Source of the DNA: Eumeta japonica
Taxonomy: Eukaryota > Arthropoda > Insecta > Lepidoptera > Psychidae
Assembly (NCBI GenBank): GCA_005406025.1
Contig: BGZK01001317.1
Location: 1-64,000 of the forward strand
Length of the DNA stretch: 64,000 bases
Reading direction: 5' to 3'
Shown here: one piece after another, positions 50,405 through 61,760 of the stretch
Position numbering within the stretch: position 1 is the stretch's first letter
Layout: each line of letters starts with the position of its first letter
Made by a program: the position numbers and the translations under genes
Notes under the pieces: generated by a model
Told to the model about the DNA's origin: nothing
The model's input: the letters and a program-made list of their open reading frames with translations, nothing else
Databases searched by the model: none

Positions 50405-50540
50405 ATAAAAACCGGTCAAATCTGAATCAGATCCGAGCTAAGTATCTCGAACTGATAAAAAAAAACTTCTTTTTGTAAATACATAACACAAATTTATTGT
50501 GTGGTTGTACGGAACCCTCGATGCGCACGTCCTATTTACT
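50405..50540. repeat. Fragment of the GGTTCCGTA-type repeat
   Basis: ACCGGTCAAATCTGAATCAGATCCG at the left and TTGTACGGAACCCTCGATGCGCACG at the right resemble the end of the repeat at 2467 and 58490. Confidence 0.35.
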
Positions 50541-51079
50541 GTTGGCTAGTTTTTTCTTTAGTCGTCTGAAATTTTTTACTTTAAAAACTAAAAGAATACA
50601 GCTTTTCTGTTATTTTTTGGACCCGTTCAGAGCAAAGGTTGTGCAGAAATTTGTAATATAAAGGAGTTTAGAGTTTGTAGTTTATCCCCACATAACACCT
50701 ACTACTCTATCGAAACCTTTAGTTAGCTACGTCAAAAAATGACCTCTGTTTGTGTTCTGCTTAACGAGGAGTAGATGGAGATTATGAATAGTATGTACGA
50801 AAAGCAAATGATTTAATGGTAAAACAGTTTCCGAATAAATCTCTTTCTTAAGGGAAATAACGGATTTTAAGTCAAGGATTACATGCGACACTAACGGCGA
50901 TGGCAACATTTGTATAGGTTTATGAGTAACAGGCCTAAATCTTGGTCTCGCTTATTTTTAGTTTTAAAGTGTTCTAGTTAAGTTTGAAATTTGTTCAATT
51001 AAATAGTAGCGGGTAGCCTGTGAGAGCAAGCGAGGCCCTATAACGAATTTCCAATCTCTTCCACCTTTGGTGATTCATA

Positions 51080-52255
51080 CGTGAGGTACACCATAAGTTA
51101 CTTGAACATTGTGGCTTCATTTTAGCAATTGAGTGTCTTCATCACTGTGTATTTAAGTCGTCAAAATGTTTGTAGTATGTTTTTCGATGATTTTAAGTGT
51201 AATTTGACAGCTCAGTAAAGCCTCGCTCGGCATTGAACTGTTTTTGGCGATGAAGCGCCACATAAAACGACTATTTAAAAATAGTTTACAGATTTCAAGC
51301 GCGGTCGTGTCAATCTCAGTGACGGATTTGGTGATGGTCGCCCGTCTACTGTTGTGAACAACATAAACATTGATGCTATGCGCCATATAATCAAAAGCGG
51401 CATGTGATCTACCATAAGATTCGGGCATCCTTAGGCATAGGCGTGAGTAAAATATAATCAATCCTACACAAACATTTGGATATGAAAAAGTTGTGCTCGC
51501 GGTGGATTCACTCAATATGACTGAGGCTCAAAAAACGGACCACGTCACTTGGTGCATTCCCATATTTACCAGATTCAAGAGCGGAGCGTAAAATTTAGTG
51601 TGAGACATAGTAATCAGTTACGAAACATGGATTTATTGCAGCGACCACAAAATAAAGCAGCAATCGATCTTATGGGTGTATCGAGATGAGCTGAAGCTAA
51701 CCAAAGTGATACACGAGCGAAGTGCCTTTAAATAGATGATTACTTCTTTTTTTAATAAAACTGGACGTGTGACTACTGTTGCTTTATAGAATTATCGTAC
51801 CGTGAATAGTGATTGGTACATGACCATTTGTTTACCGGATGTTATTAACGAACTCCATAAAAATAACCGTAAAGGTCGTATCATCTTGCACCACGATAAT
51901 GTCAGTTCTCACAGGCCAAACAGACAAAGAAATTTTTGAAGAAGAAAAACGTAAAACTTATTAGAAATCCTGCATACAGTACTGACCTGCAAATTGTGAC
52001 CTGTTTTTGTTCGCAAAAATTAAGAATTAAGACGGTCAACGATTTTCATCACCAAAGGAGGCTGTCGAAGAGTATGAAAAACATGTTTTCGAGGTCACCA
52101 GGAGGAGTGGCATAAACGTTTTCGAAATTACTTTTTTCGTATGAAAAAGTGCATTTATGCTAACGGAGAATATTTTGGGAGACAATAAATTCATGTTTGA
52201 CCATTCATAGTAATTTTTTTCTTATTCATTCCAGAAGTTTTTAGTGCGCCTTACG
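51080..52255 (+). mobile_element. mariner element C, defective
   Basis: Left CGTGAGGTACACCATAAG and right (complement of TTAGTGCGCCTTACG) are imperfect inverted repeats with TA flanks at 51078-51079 and 52256-52257. Plus frames contain transposase pieces: FGDEAPHKTTI and RGRVNLSDGFGDGRPSTVVN near 51250-51360, and HHDNVSSH with its catalytic Asp intact at about 51889-51912, then VEEYEKHVF near 52070. Several stops. A subfamily distinct from A, closer to B. Confidence 0.85.
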
Positions 52256-52639
52256 TATTACGTGCGGGGTCGGTGGTATGTAGGAGGGTGTTCCTGCGTG
52301 ATGTGCGGTGCTATCGTCTATTCGCTCGGCTGTACTTTCGTCTTCAAGCAGAATAGAATTGTTGGGCTTTTGTAAGGAGGAATTTACGATAAGAACGCGT
52401 CTATCCGATATTGACCTTCAAATAAGTAACTTTATGTAATCGTCCTAATGAAGGCATTCCTATTTTCATCAGATTTTTCAAAATTCGTTGCCTCGGCTTA
52501 GAGAGTCCACCTATAAGACTCATTCAGAGCTAATGGGTAAGTCTCACTGTAGTCGCAGTCGTAAACTAGAATGTGCGTCGTAACCGTATAAGTCAACGTC
52601 AAAATAGACAGCGCCAGAACAGAATTAAAAAACAACATG

Positions 52640-52790
52640 TTGATGTCGGTGAGGCGAGGGACGCGCGGCCGTCCTACTTGAATACGTAATGCGCGCTTAT
52701 CGCGCGGCGCAGCCGGATGCGCGCGCCGCCGGCCGCGCGCCCGATACGCCGAACCTTGCGGTTGTCGTGAAATCGTGTTTCGCGTTTCAG
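52640..52790 (+). promoter_or_regulatory. CpG island directly before exon 3 (possible alternative promoter)
   Basis: Strongly GC-rich (GCGCGCCGCCGGCCGCGCGC inside) and contiguous with exon 3. Combined with the ideal ATG context at 52834, it could be the start region of a short isoform. No TATA or clear initiator was found. Confidence 0.35.
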
Positions 52791-52924
52791 CGGTGGCGGC
52801 GGCGGCGGCGGCGGCGGCGGGGGTTGCGCGGCCATGGTGTACCAGCGCGGCGTGTATGGGGGCGCAACCGCCTACTTCACTAATGGAACCGAGATGGCGC
52901 CCGCGCAGATTTGGACGGCGTCAG
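52791..52924 (+). CDS. srp: Coding exon 3 of the GATA-type factor, residues 194-239, with an 11-Gly run and internal ATG
   Basis: The acceptor is GTTTCGCGTTTCAG at 52790. The first base completes the Thr codon left open by exon 2. A (GGC)n tract encodes 11 glycines (residues 195-205), followed by Cys-Ala-Ala and an internal Met at residue 209. The rest reads VYQRGVYGGATAYFTNGTEM and then APAQIWTASG, a Tyr/aromatic-rich segment like the conserved blocks of GATA activation domains. The donor is TCAG/GTGAGT at 52925, leaving one base. The internal ATG at 52834 sits in GCGGCCATGG, a near-ideal initiation context, so a shorter isoform could start here. The codon-repeat Gly tract is a likely site of length polymorphism. 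The exon lies 39.4 kb from exon 2 but only 427 bp from exon 4. Confidence 0.65.
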
Positions 52925-53351
52925 GTGAGTTCATGTATATGAAAGTTATTTTAAAGCGAGTGCAACACATGTTAATACTAAACTAAATTTCCGTCCGCAC
53001 GTATAGGAAAAATTTTTTCACCAGAACTCCGTGTTTTGCAGAAAGCGCTGCGAGTGCTACATATATACCTTGCCCTGCACAAATCTACTAGAGTATAACA
53101 TAATTTTTTTATTTAGTAATATAATACCATAGAATGTTTACTAATAATCAAGAATCATATATAATTAAATTAACACATTCTAAATTAATTTTCGTTTTCT
53201 ATCAATTTATATTATTATGAACATTTTGACTCATAGTCTTAAAATCGTTTCTCGTCTATACCCAAATATTTTATTTTGTAAGAGTTTCATATTGAAATAA
53301 GCGTAGATCTCGAAGGAACCGTAATAGAAGTCATATGAAGTGAACGTTTAG
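52925..53351 (+). other. Intron 3 (427 bp)
   Basis: GTGAGT to TTTAG, phase 1, AT-rich, no features. Confidence 0.6.
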
Positions 53352-53548
53352 GATCGCCGCCGTTCAGCGGGAACGTGCTGTCGTCGCTGGGTGACGAGTA
53401 CAACGGCGCAGGAGCGGGCGGCGCGGGGGCCGGCGGCGGCGCCAAAGCTGGCACTTTGCCGGCTTTCAGTCAGCGGTTCGGCGGCGGCTTCGCAAACGCG
53501 CGGCCGGCCGCCTACCCCGCGCACCACCACAACCACTACGCGCAGCAG
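53352..53548 (+). CDS. srp: Coding exon 4 of the GATA-type factor, residues 239-304; gene continues beyond the window
   Basis: Opens with two bases that complete the Gly codon begun in exon 3 (acceptor AACGTTTAG at 53351). It encodes SPPFSGNVLSSLGDEYNG, a Gly/Ala-rich linker, then AGTLPAFSQRFGGG and a His/Tyr-rich end (AHHHNHYAQQ). The GTLPAF block is one I remember from Drosophila Serpent upstream of its zinc finger; this is the best single clue to the family. The donor CAG/GTGACA at 53549 gives phase 0. The frame stays open to a stop at 53795, so a later donor or a retained intron is possible. No CxNC-x17-CNAC zinc-finger sequence was found in the remaining 10.4 kb, so the DNA-binding exons must be to the right. 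Confidence 0.6.
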
Positions 53549-54840
53549 GTGACAGAGGCCGCCCGCCCGCCCCGTCGCGAGGCGATGGTGTGTTGTATAA
53601 AGCTCGGTGTGGTACCGCAGGAGGCGTGGAGCGTGGATGGGCGCCGCGCCGCGCCCGCACCTGCGCCCGCGCCGATGTCCGCCGCCGCAAGTCTGTCTGC
53701 CAGTCAGTATATATCATCCACATTACGCTCATTCCACATCGCACAAATTACACGTACAATAAAATGTATGAAGTCGAGTATATTTTATTTTAACTAGTTA
53801 TGTAATATAAAAACAATCTAGTTTTCAAATATATATAAAATCCGATTGTAACCGATTCTGTATGTAGGCTAGAGATTCTAACTAAATGTTTGCTAATCTA
53901 CCAAAAGTTGCAAACTAAAGATGAATTTAAGAGGACCAACAAAAAGTTAAACAGATAGTAAGGAATGTTACGTTGTACGATGTTGTTTTTAGCAACGATT
54001 TCGTAAAACTAATAATGTTGAATTTAAAATTTTCATATATTTTAATCCGTGATAGTTGTATCTCTTTTCAAAGTAAACATGCATCTCTATAAAACCGAAA
54101 CGGTGTGTGTCTTGTTATTTACGCAAAAATCAATGAACCGGTAGAGTTCCAATTTTACGCATCGACTGTGGTTACTTCACCGCCCAGACCGTAAGATACT
54201 TTCACATAAAAGGGAAAGATCTTTTTTTGCCTGTTCGTTTTTCTCACCCAAAACAACTTAACCAACTATAATTGATTCAGTGGTCTAGCATACTATAATT
54301 ACAGTAAGTTATGTATTAAGTATAATATGACGTTATTAAAGACCGAGGCTAGAATTAAAATTAGGAACGTGATTGAAAACTAGCTTACGAATACGACGAA
54401 GACTTGAACCAGGTCGAGGTTAAAACGGTATTAGACCGGAATCGGCATTGCAATTGAAACCAGAAGATGCATTTTATTTTCAGACGATTGATGAATTGAA
54501 ATTGTAATCTAAAGTAATACAGTAATCTCATCTAAAAGCGAACTCGAGATCGAAGCCATATTAGATACATACAGCGAAATTGGGAGCAAAACCGGGGCGA
54601 AATTGACGTAAAAGATATGTGGCGGAAACTCCTCTCGCGAGTCCTCCCGTCGATAAGCGGGAGGACTCCCGTGCCGAGCGGCCGATGCTCATGACAAGCT
54701 CATACGCAAGGGGAGGAAAGCGTGTAAATATTTTATGAACAGAAAATTAAAATAAGATATAGAAAAAGACTAGTGACATAATTAGATGTAAATTCATAAA
54801 TCACAGTGGACATTCAGCACGTAGTTTAAATGCCGATATA

Positions 54841-56110
54841 AGAGGGCTGCTATTTAGATTTTCAGAATATCAAAAAGCAACAAACATCTATCATGTACCA
54901 TGGTTTTATTGCTTTTCAAAATATTCACCATGATGATAGATGTACTTTTTCATACGTTGAAACCAATTTTTATGGCACTATGGCATTTCCATTTTAATTA
55001 AGGTATCTCCAAAACGTGCATTTTAAACGCATCAACGGCCTCTTCGCACTTGAAAAACGTTGACTCCACGTAACTTATTCTTCACGCTTGGGAATAAATA
55101 GAAATTGTTGCGAGCCATATCGGTGCTGTATGGCGGATGACCTGACAATCGATCTCTTGACCTTCCAAAAACCGAGTTCTTTCGGCCGACGTGTGGCAGC
55201 TACCATTGTTATGATGAAGAATGATTCTGCGTTGTCGGTTGTTCTTTCTTATTTCTTCAAAAACTTCTGGCAAACAAATGGTCATGCATCACTCAGAATT
55301 AACCGTTTTATGATTCTCTAGTGGCGATGTAACCACATGTCCATTTATACCAAAAAAACAGGCAACCATTTGCTTCCAAGTGCTTTTGGCACGAATCACT
55401 TTTCTTGGGTTCGACTCAACTTGAAACACCCACACCGAAACTAAACAACAGTCAAGTTGTTTAGTTTCGGGGTCATAAGCATTGATCCAATATTCATCAT
55501 CTGCGTAAATATTATAAAATCATTTTTTTTCTCACCAATCGACACGAGCCTGTTTTGATCAATGCTCAAATTGTGCGGAATCCAACGTGAACAAACTTTT
55601 TATACAGACAAATTTTTGTGTAATATCTTATGTATGCTCCTTGTATTTATACTCAGGGACGCCGTCATCTCGCCATATGTAACATGATAATCTTGCATTA
55701 TTCGTTCCTGCACAGCGTCGATATTTTGTGGTAAAATAATCGATTTAAGGGGACCTTCTTTAAATTCATTCACTAGCATAGACCGCCCATGATTACACTC
55801 ACTTAAACAATAATACACAGCGGTTTTCGATGTTGCTTTATCCTCCGGAGTCGAGGTGAGTTGATCGATGCACTGTTTTTGAGTTAACCAACGCTGAATA
55901 TCGTAATAAATAATCGCACAAAAATTTTCATGAGTTAAATCCATGGTGAGAAAGACAGGCAATTATCAAAATTACGTCCCAATTGTAAAACAATTGACAG
56001 TTGTATAAAACAAATTGTGTTCTACAGCAAAGAAGTTCTATTTTTAAATGTTGTAATTATATTTTAAATATTGTTGTGGCCAGTTCTGGATACAAAAATA
56101 GCTGCCCTCG
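54841..56110 (-). mobile_element. mariner element B2, defective, minus strand
   Basis: AGAGGGCTGCTATTTAGATT at the left and the complement of ATAGCTGCCCTCG at the right are inverted repeats. TA precedes the left end; the right target base pair has mutated. The minus frame 55600-55962 keeps about 120 codons beginning at MDLTHENF, with QCIDQLTSTPEDKATSKTAV and GRSMLVNEFKEG. A second frame (55082-55285) has ICLPEVFEEIRKNNRQRR followed by LHHNNGSCHTSAE, where Asn replaces the second catalytic Asp (codon at 55208-55210). Confidence 0.85.
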
Positions 56111-56699
56111 CAGTAACAAATCAGCTCCATAATACTGACTTAGATGCCTCTTAAATCGACGTACCCATAAGATGTTACAAAGCGTAAAGGTAAATCGAGC
56201 TTTCATTCCTCAAACGCCATCGCCGCCCATGTAGATTGCCAAGAATAACATTTGTTTTAAGGAACGGAATTTACACATAGATGTTTTAGCAGTTTCCCTT
56301 TTAACTTTGACATGTGAGTACCCTTCGTACGTGTCTACGATGTCATTAAAATAAACATGTTGCAGTTACAAAATGTACTTTTGAAAATAATGACGCATAA
56401 ATAGAGCAATAAGACGATTTGGGCGACCATATCAGTCAAGTGCGTCATGTGACATCAAATTGACGAATTTATTAAAAAAATAAATTACTCATATTTTTTA
56501 TAATTTTAAATTGCATAATTTAACAGACATAAAAAATGTGTACGAAGTTTGAACATTCCTTCTTATCTTCAAAATTTCAAAACCTAAAATTTTGAAAAAA
56601 ATATGTACCTAATATAGGACCTCATAGTCAAATTGTACAGAAAACTTATGCGAAAATCTTAAATCTCTAAATTTCCACGAAACGCAAAATAGTCATGTA

Positions 56700-56795
56700 A
56701 AGAAAATATGCAGGGTATGTTGCTTGATTTCACGAGGGCCACGGAACCCTCTTCACGCGAGTCTGACTCACGCTTGTCTGTTTTTTACTCGAAAT
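56700..56795. repeat. Fragment of the GGTTCCGTA-type repeat
   Basis: CACGGAACCCTCTTCACGCG followed by GAGTCTGACTCACGCTTG, the start of the same repeat as at 2467 and 58490. Confidence 0.45.
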
Positions 56796-57782
56796 CTTTT
56801 GTCGACTTAATTTTGGTACAGTTGTAATAGTTATTTAAACATAAATTTCCACAGGATAAGAATTTCGTTTTGTAATTACATATAATATTATAAATATAGA
56901 GCATTTTCATTCTATTCATTCAATAGTCTAAGATTCGGCATTAGAAAAATGTAGCCTTATCCGTTAATTGAATTAAATAATATTTTAAAGGCAGATAATA
57001 TTATAAATTTATGAAAACAATGTCTGCACCGCAGTCCTGCTGCTATTGACATTAATTGCTTTTTTTATGTAGGCTGCTAATAATTTCACGGTAACAGCCA
57101 GTAATAAATATATTTAGACCTTTTTAAATCTTGTATACATACATGTTAATATTTTTTAACTCAACATATGAGGAAAACAAGCTCGGTTTGTCTACCTGTT
57201 TACATCTAGTTGCAGGTGATTGTAGCAATCATTAAGGTCACAGTCTATCGTAACAAGGTATAATAAATACATCATAGTTAAAATTTTGTAGTTGCGATAT
57301 GCAATTAACATAAGAAGCAAAAACTTTATTATTAATTAATATTAATAGGAGCAGGACTACGGTGGCAGACACCATTCTTATAAATTTATAATACTGTTAT
57401 CGGCCTTTAAAACTCTATTTGATTCAATTAACAGATGAGGTTACATACTTGTAATGCCGGATCTTAGACTAAAAGTATTCCAAATTTGTTCGTTTAATGT
57501 GCCGTATGAAGACTTGAAAGAGCATTATTAAAAATAAATTGTATATTTTTATTTCAATTTTACTTTTTGCCAACTTATACTCGAAAATGCAAAACGACTG
57601 CATTTTCGGGGACCTTCTAATCAAAAGCCTGCTAACTAAACATCGATAAACCTAAGATCATTCGCTAACATAGAAGGTATACTTTTAGTGCGTGAAATAT
57701 ATGGAATTCTCAAACTTTTACTTATCTTAGTTTTACTCATAGCTCTAGTATCAATAATTTTGTGGCGAGATGCAGCGTCTTC

Positions 57783-57827
57783 GCGCATGCTTTATCGCAT
57801 GCGCCGTGGGAGTGCTCTGAACACTCC
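57783..57827. other. Two adjacent short perfect hairpins
   Basis: GCGCATGC (57783-57790) pairs with GCATGCGC (57797-57804) across 6 bases. GGAGTG (57809-57814) pairs with CACTCC (57822-57827) across 7. No poly-T terminator or ORF goes with them. Confidence 0.4.
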
Positions 57828-58487
57828 AATTCCACTTTATGCGATTCCGTCATCGTTTTGTTCGCCTAAAAAGATCATCACCGATCGGTGGCTGTCGTTC
57901 TACTACATGCTTCATGCGTCATTTTCTTCCACAAACGTAATACTATGAAATGGTCCACAATTAGCGGTATTTTCGTTTAACAATGAGAAGACGGTCTCAA
58001 AAAAAAGTGCCAATTCATTTTTAAAACACTGGTAACGCGCTAGTGACTCTCCAGGGCTGTGGATGTCTGTGAGCGGTGGTCAGTATCTCCTTTCCGGTAG
58101 ACCTATGGCCTATAAAGATGTGATCAAAGTCGAGACTTTTAGCCCCTAAAATATGGTCAATTTCAGCACAACTTTATTACAATCTTAAATAATTAAAGGT
58201 CCACATGTATTATACTTTACGCTAGAATAAACATATTTCATTCCTTTAATCACACCTACTTATAGAAATGTCCGCCTGCTGTGCGCTCGATGACCATTTA
58301 TATCGAAGTTATAATTTCTCGGTCAAAGATTTTTTCCGACATACTTCATATCGCGTACGCGGCCGCTATTTCATCACCAAGGGTATTAACTTTAGAATAT
58401 ATTTATAGTATTTCCTCTGTCGTAAAGTGGGTGTTGTTTTAACAATAAACTTCTGTCCATAAAAATTGGTTTTTGCTTGACTAATTT

Positions 58488-58775
58488 TTAAGGTTCCGTA
58501 CGTCTGAATAAAAAAAACGGAACCCTTACAGTATCTCTTATGTGTCTGTCTGCATGAGATCCTGTAAGGGATCTTAAAGTAACATGGTCTGTCTTAATTT
58601 ATGACCTTAAAATAACACAGCCAAAATAGTGCGTATAAACCTAAGTTTACAGTTTTTTTTTAGTTACAACAGATAAGTATGGGCCAGATTTAAAAGTATA
58701 GTAGGTAACGTATTCATGGTATCTGAAGCATCTCCACGCGAGTTCGACTCGCACTCGACCGGTTGGTCTTTAAAG
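58488..58775. repeat. Copy of the GGTTCCGTA-type repeat
   Basis: AAGGTTCCGTACGTCTG at the left, GATCCTGTAAGGGATC in the middle and CACGCGAGTTCGACTCGCAC at the right: the same blocks as 2467-4100 in a shorter unit. Confidence 0.6.
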
Positions 58776-59379
58776 CGGAGTTGAAGTCGGAACTTATAAT
58801 ACGATTAGCCTCATAGCCTCACAGGCGTAATATATTCCTCAAAAATTTTACAACGACGTATGCTCAAGATTTCGAGATGACCAAGACGTAACGTAAGAAA
58901 AAATCGGACCTTGACTGCGTCGTGGACACAGCTGTGTATTTTACGTGAATTCGTGTACATAATGAATATTATTTTCTTTGAGCGAATCACGTATATAATA
59001 ATTTTTAAATTTCGAGTAGTTCTAAACGTGCTCTAGCAGCTGCTAGATGTGTCTTCGACAGTCGGTCGGTGTTCGCACATATCGATCTCTATACAGTCCA
59101 GCGTTGATACAGAAGCGTTTGGATCATTGCATAGCGTCGACCGCCCCGGCCCGAGTACTGGCCCATCGTCGATCTGCTCGGAGGCCCTCGTATCCTTGGA
59201 TTGTTCTTGAGAAGTCCGTTCCAGCCATAATAATTAAATTTTGGATGTAGATGATAGATATGTAGCTGCAGCATCAAACTGTATCCCCCATTTCGTTATC
59301 ATCAGTTTTCTGAATTGCTTCCCACTGTGGATGCAAATTTAAAGACGTATTTACGTCAAAATAAGGTATGAAACAGCAG

Positions 59380-59560
59380 TGTTTACATTCACTCGACCGC
59401 TGTACGCGGCGGTCGGCGAGGTCGTTTTCGGCTCGCGACAGCGGCCGGCGCTAGCTAGCGCTCGTGTCGTAGAGGGTCGTTTACACTACACAGAGGTTTC
59501 GAGCTACGAAAAGGTGACGAATCAAATTCAAATTCCTCGAAAGATGTTGGTCAGCCGCGC
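59380..59560. promoter_or_regulatory. GC-rich island
   Basis: CG-rich around 59400-59480. The plus frame 59379-59759 (126 codons) has no motif. Confidence 0.25.
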
Positions 59561-60939
59561 CCTTGGGTTGCGCCTGTCAAGATGTTACGTAACCACATTC
59601 GTCAATATCTTTATAATTTTGTGCTATAAAAGCTATAATAAAGAGCTATGCTCTTTTGACAAATTACGCTCACGCCGTTACTACTCAGTAAATAGAAAGG
59701 AAACGCTATCGAGTGAAATGGGCGCCTCTGTTAAAGTTTTATGGAACACGCGTGCTTAGCGTAAGGTTTTATAAATTCTAGGGTTGAAAGGCGCCGTAAA
59801 AGACATGTTTAAGTTTGAATTATCTAAGATGTAGCTATGCCTTATACGGTGTAAACTCCATGTAACGTCCCTCGATTTAACGACAAACTCCCTAAAGCGT
59901 CGAAATCAATTGGCTTTAGTTGGTTTAGCTTGTCTTCCATACACTGATACACTCTACATAGCATTACACCCACTCTCAATAACAACAACAATTGAGTAAA
60001 AAGTGCCTTTAAGTTGCCAAAATTAGTAAAACTGCGCAGCTGTGTCTTCTTTTGTCGCTTTATTCCCTAGCCTGTAATAAACTCGATTGTCGGCATCATG
60101 GAACTTTGTAAAAATTCGTTCTTTTGTTTCAAATTGGATTACTTGTGTAGACTGTTGTTGACCGTGACTAATACATTTGTAGTAGAGTCATGGAATATCT
60201 ATACGTTATCATTACTACAAACTTTCAAACTGTACATGGCTAGTATCACTCTGTATTGACGAAAAGTTCTACTGATACGTGCAATAGAAATGGGAGAATA
60301 AGTATGTTGGCAAAACGTTTTGGATTTAGTCTGACGTCAGACAAAAATAACGGACTATACGCAATAGCGTTCAAATAAGATTGTTTTGTACCCTACTAAC
60401 ACTAGTCTGAAATAAACGATTTTCTTCTCTCCATTTAACGACAACTCTTTATAACGCTATAAAATCACAGTCCCTTTAGTGTATGTTTACACTGTATAAT
60501 ATCTGCTCCAAAATTGCGTTTGACGCCTGTAATATCTCTTATAAAAAGCAAACAAGGTGTGTACTTCTATTTTTAGGAATTAAAACTAATTTAATATAAT
60601 GCTGATTTTATGAATAGCAAGGAATTAAAAGTTTGTGAACTCGTGCTTTAATAACCCTTGGACGTCTTGCCGATGAGAGTAATAAAAACATACGCTGCTG
60701 TAGCTCATTATTTACAGTTAATTCCAGAATCAAAATAGAAATCTCAAAACTATGCACATTGTTGGGGTAGGTTAGACTTAACTGCTTTATTTGTACCTAT
60801 TTTTACTCATAATGTGATTTCTAAGTTTGCCTAATAACTTTGAAAAAAACAGTTCATTTTCCATATGAACTGGTAAAAGACCCTAAGTATTTTTTATTAT
60901 TTTTGGTAACAATAAATTAGTTACCACAATTCCTAAACA

Positions 60940-61330
60940 ACGGCCGCGACGCCCCGAACGGGCCGGGTCGGACGTCCCGGCGCCGACAGCCGTCTGTCGA
61001 GACCGAAAGACGGAGTTGACCGGAGGCGTGCGGGGTGACCGGTTTATTGTCATGGTATTGTCACTCGACTAGATTTTTTTTGTTTCTATTTCTCCGAACG
61101 ATAATAATTATACACAGCGATTACCTCTATATAATACGTCATGCATTGTTGTCGGCAACTCACAGTATATATTGCTACGGAACATCGGGTACGGTCTTAA
61201 ATGGAGTGTCATCGGCGACCGCCCGATTGGCGTGCGCGGACGCAGCCGAGCGACTGCGTCCTCGACAGCCGAAGAGAACATCGCTGTCGCATGCCACGCG
61301 TGTGCTGCACTCCGCTCGATTTGAACAAAT
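60940..61330. promoter_or_regulatory. CpG island
   Basis: Patches near 60945-61040 and 61210-61290; no exon supported. Confidence 0.3.
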
Positions 61331-61379
61331 CGTCTAACTAATCATAAAGCGATCGAGATGCGGTTAGATAGTTAATATA

Positions 61380-61760
61380 ATAGGCGTTAGCGACGCGGGG
61401 CGCGGGGCGGGACGGACGCGCCGATAGCAACGGCCGCTGTTTGTCACCACTAATAAAATAATGGTATTATTTTTTGTGCGACGCGGGTCGCGGCCGCGGG
61501 TCGGCGCCGATAACGGCCCGCCGCCCCCGCCCCGCCGCCCGCCGCCCGCCGCGCACCGCCGCGCCGTCGTCGCGCTCATAACAGTAACACGATCCAGAGC
61601 CGGGCTCAAGGCCAACGGTATAATTTAATATTCGTCAAAGCCGTCGAGAGCCGCGCATCGCCGCAGTCGGTTGGGAAACTATCCGGTACTTTATTACGTG
61701 GGGAGGCGTGCGCCCGCGACGGCGACGCGCGAGGGCCCGCCGCGCACTCGGCCCGGCCAT
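61380..61760. promoter_or_regulatory. CpG island with GATAACGGCC
   Basis: Very GC-rich, with CCGCCGCCCGCCGCCCGCC-type runs. CCGATAACGGCCC at 61507-61519 repeats the GATAACGGCC string of the island near 44660. Confidence 0.35.

Larger units (their letters stand above)
13411..52790 (+). other. Intron 2 of the GATA-type gene (39.4 kb)
   Basis: Bounded by GTAAGT and TTTCAG in matching phase 2. The interior is a patchwork of AT-rich DNA, transposons and GC-rich islands, listed separately. 13411-14890, 18700-21380, 24000-25250, 28500-29040, 31100-32260, 35743-36870 and 47436-48290 hold nothing I recognise. Such a long intron in a developmental regulator is a usual place for enhancers; this is inference. 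Confidence 0.6.

Noticed and set aside
51153..51515. 120-codon minus frame
   Set aside because: Antisense of mariner C; the plus strand carries the transposase motifs.
57688..57948. 86-codon frame with a hydrophobic start
   Set aside because: Starts from a non-ATG codon and no exon signals surround it; hairpins inside suggest repeat origin.
59089..59277. Minus frame with a PPSRSTMGQYSGRGGRRY stretch
   Set aside because: It reads like part of a dispersed repeat seen in moth genomes, but I could not place it in a family or find flanking domains.
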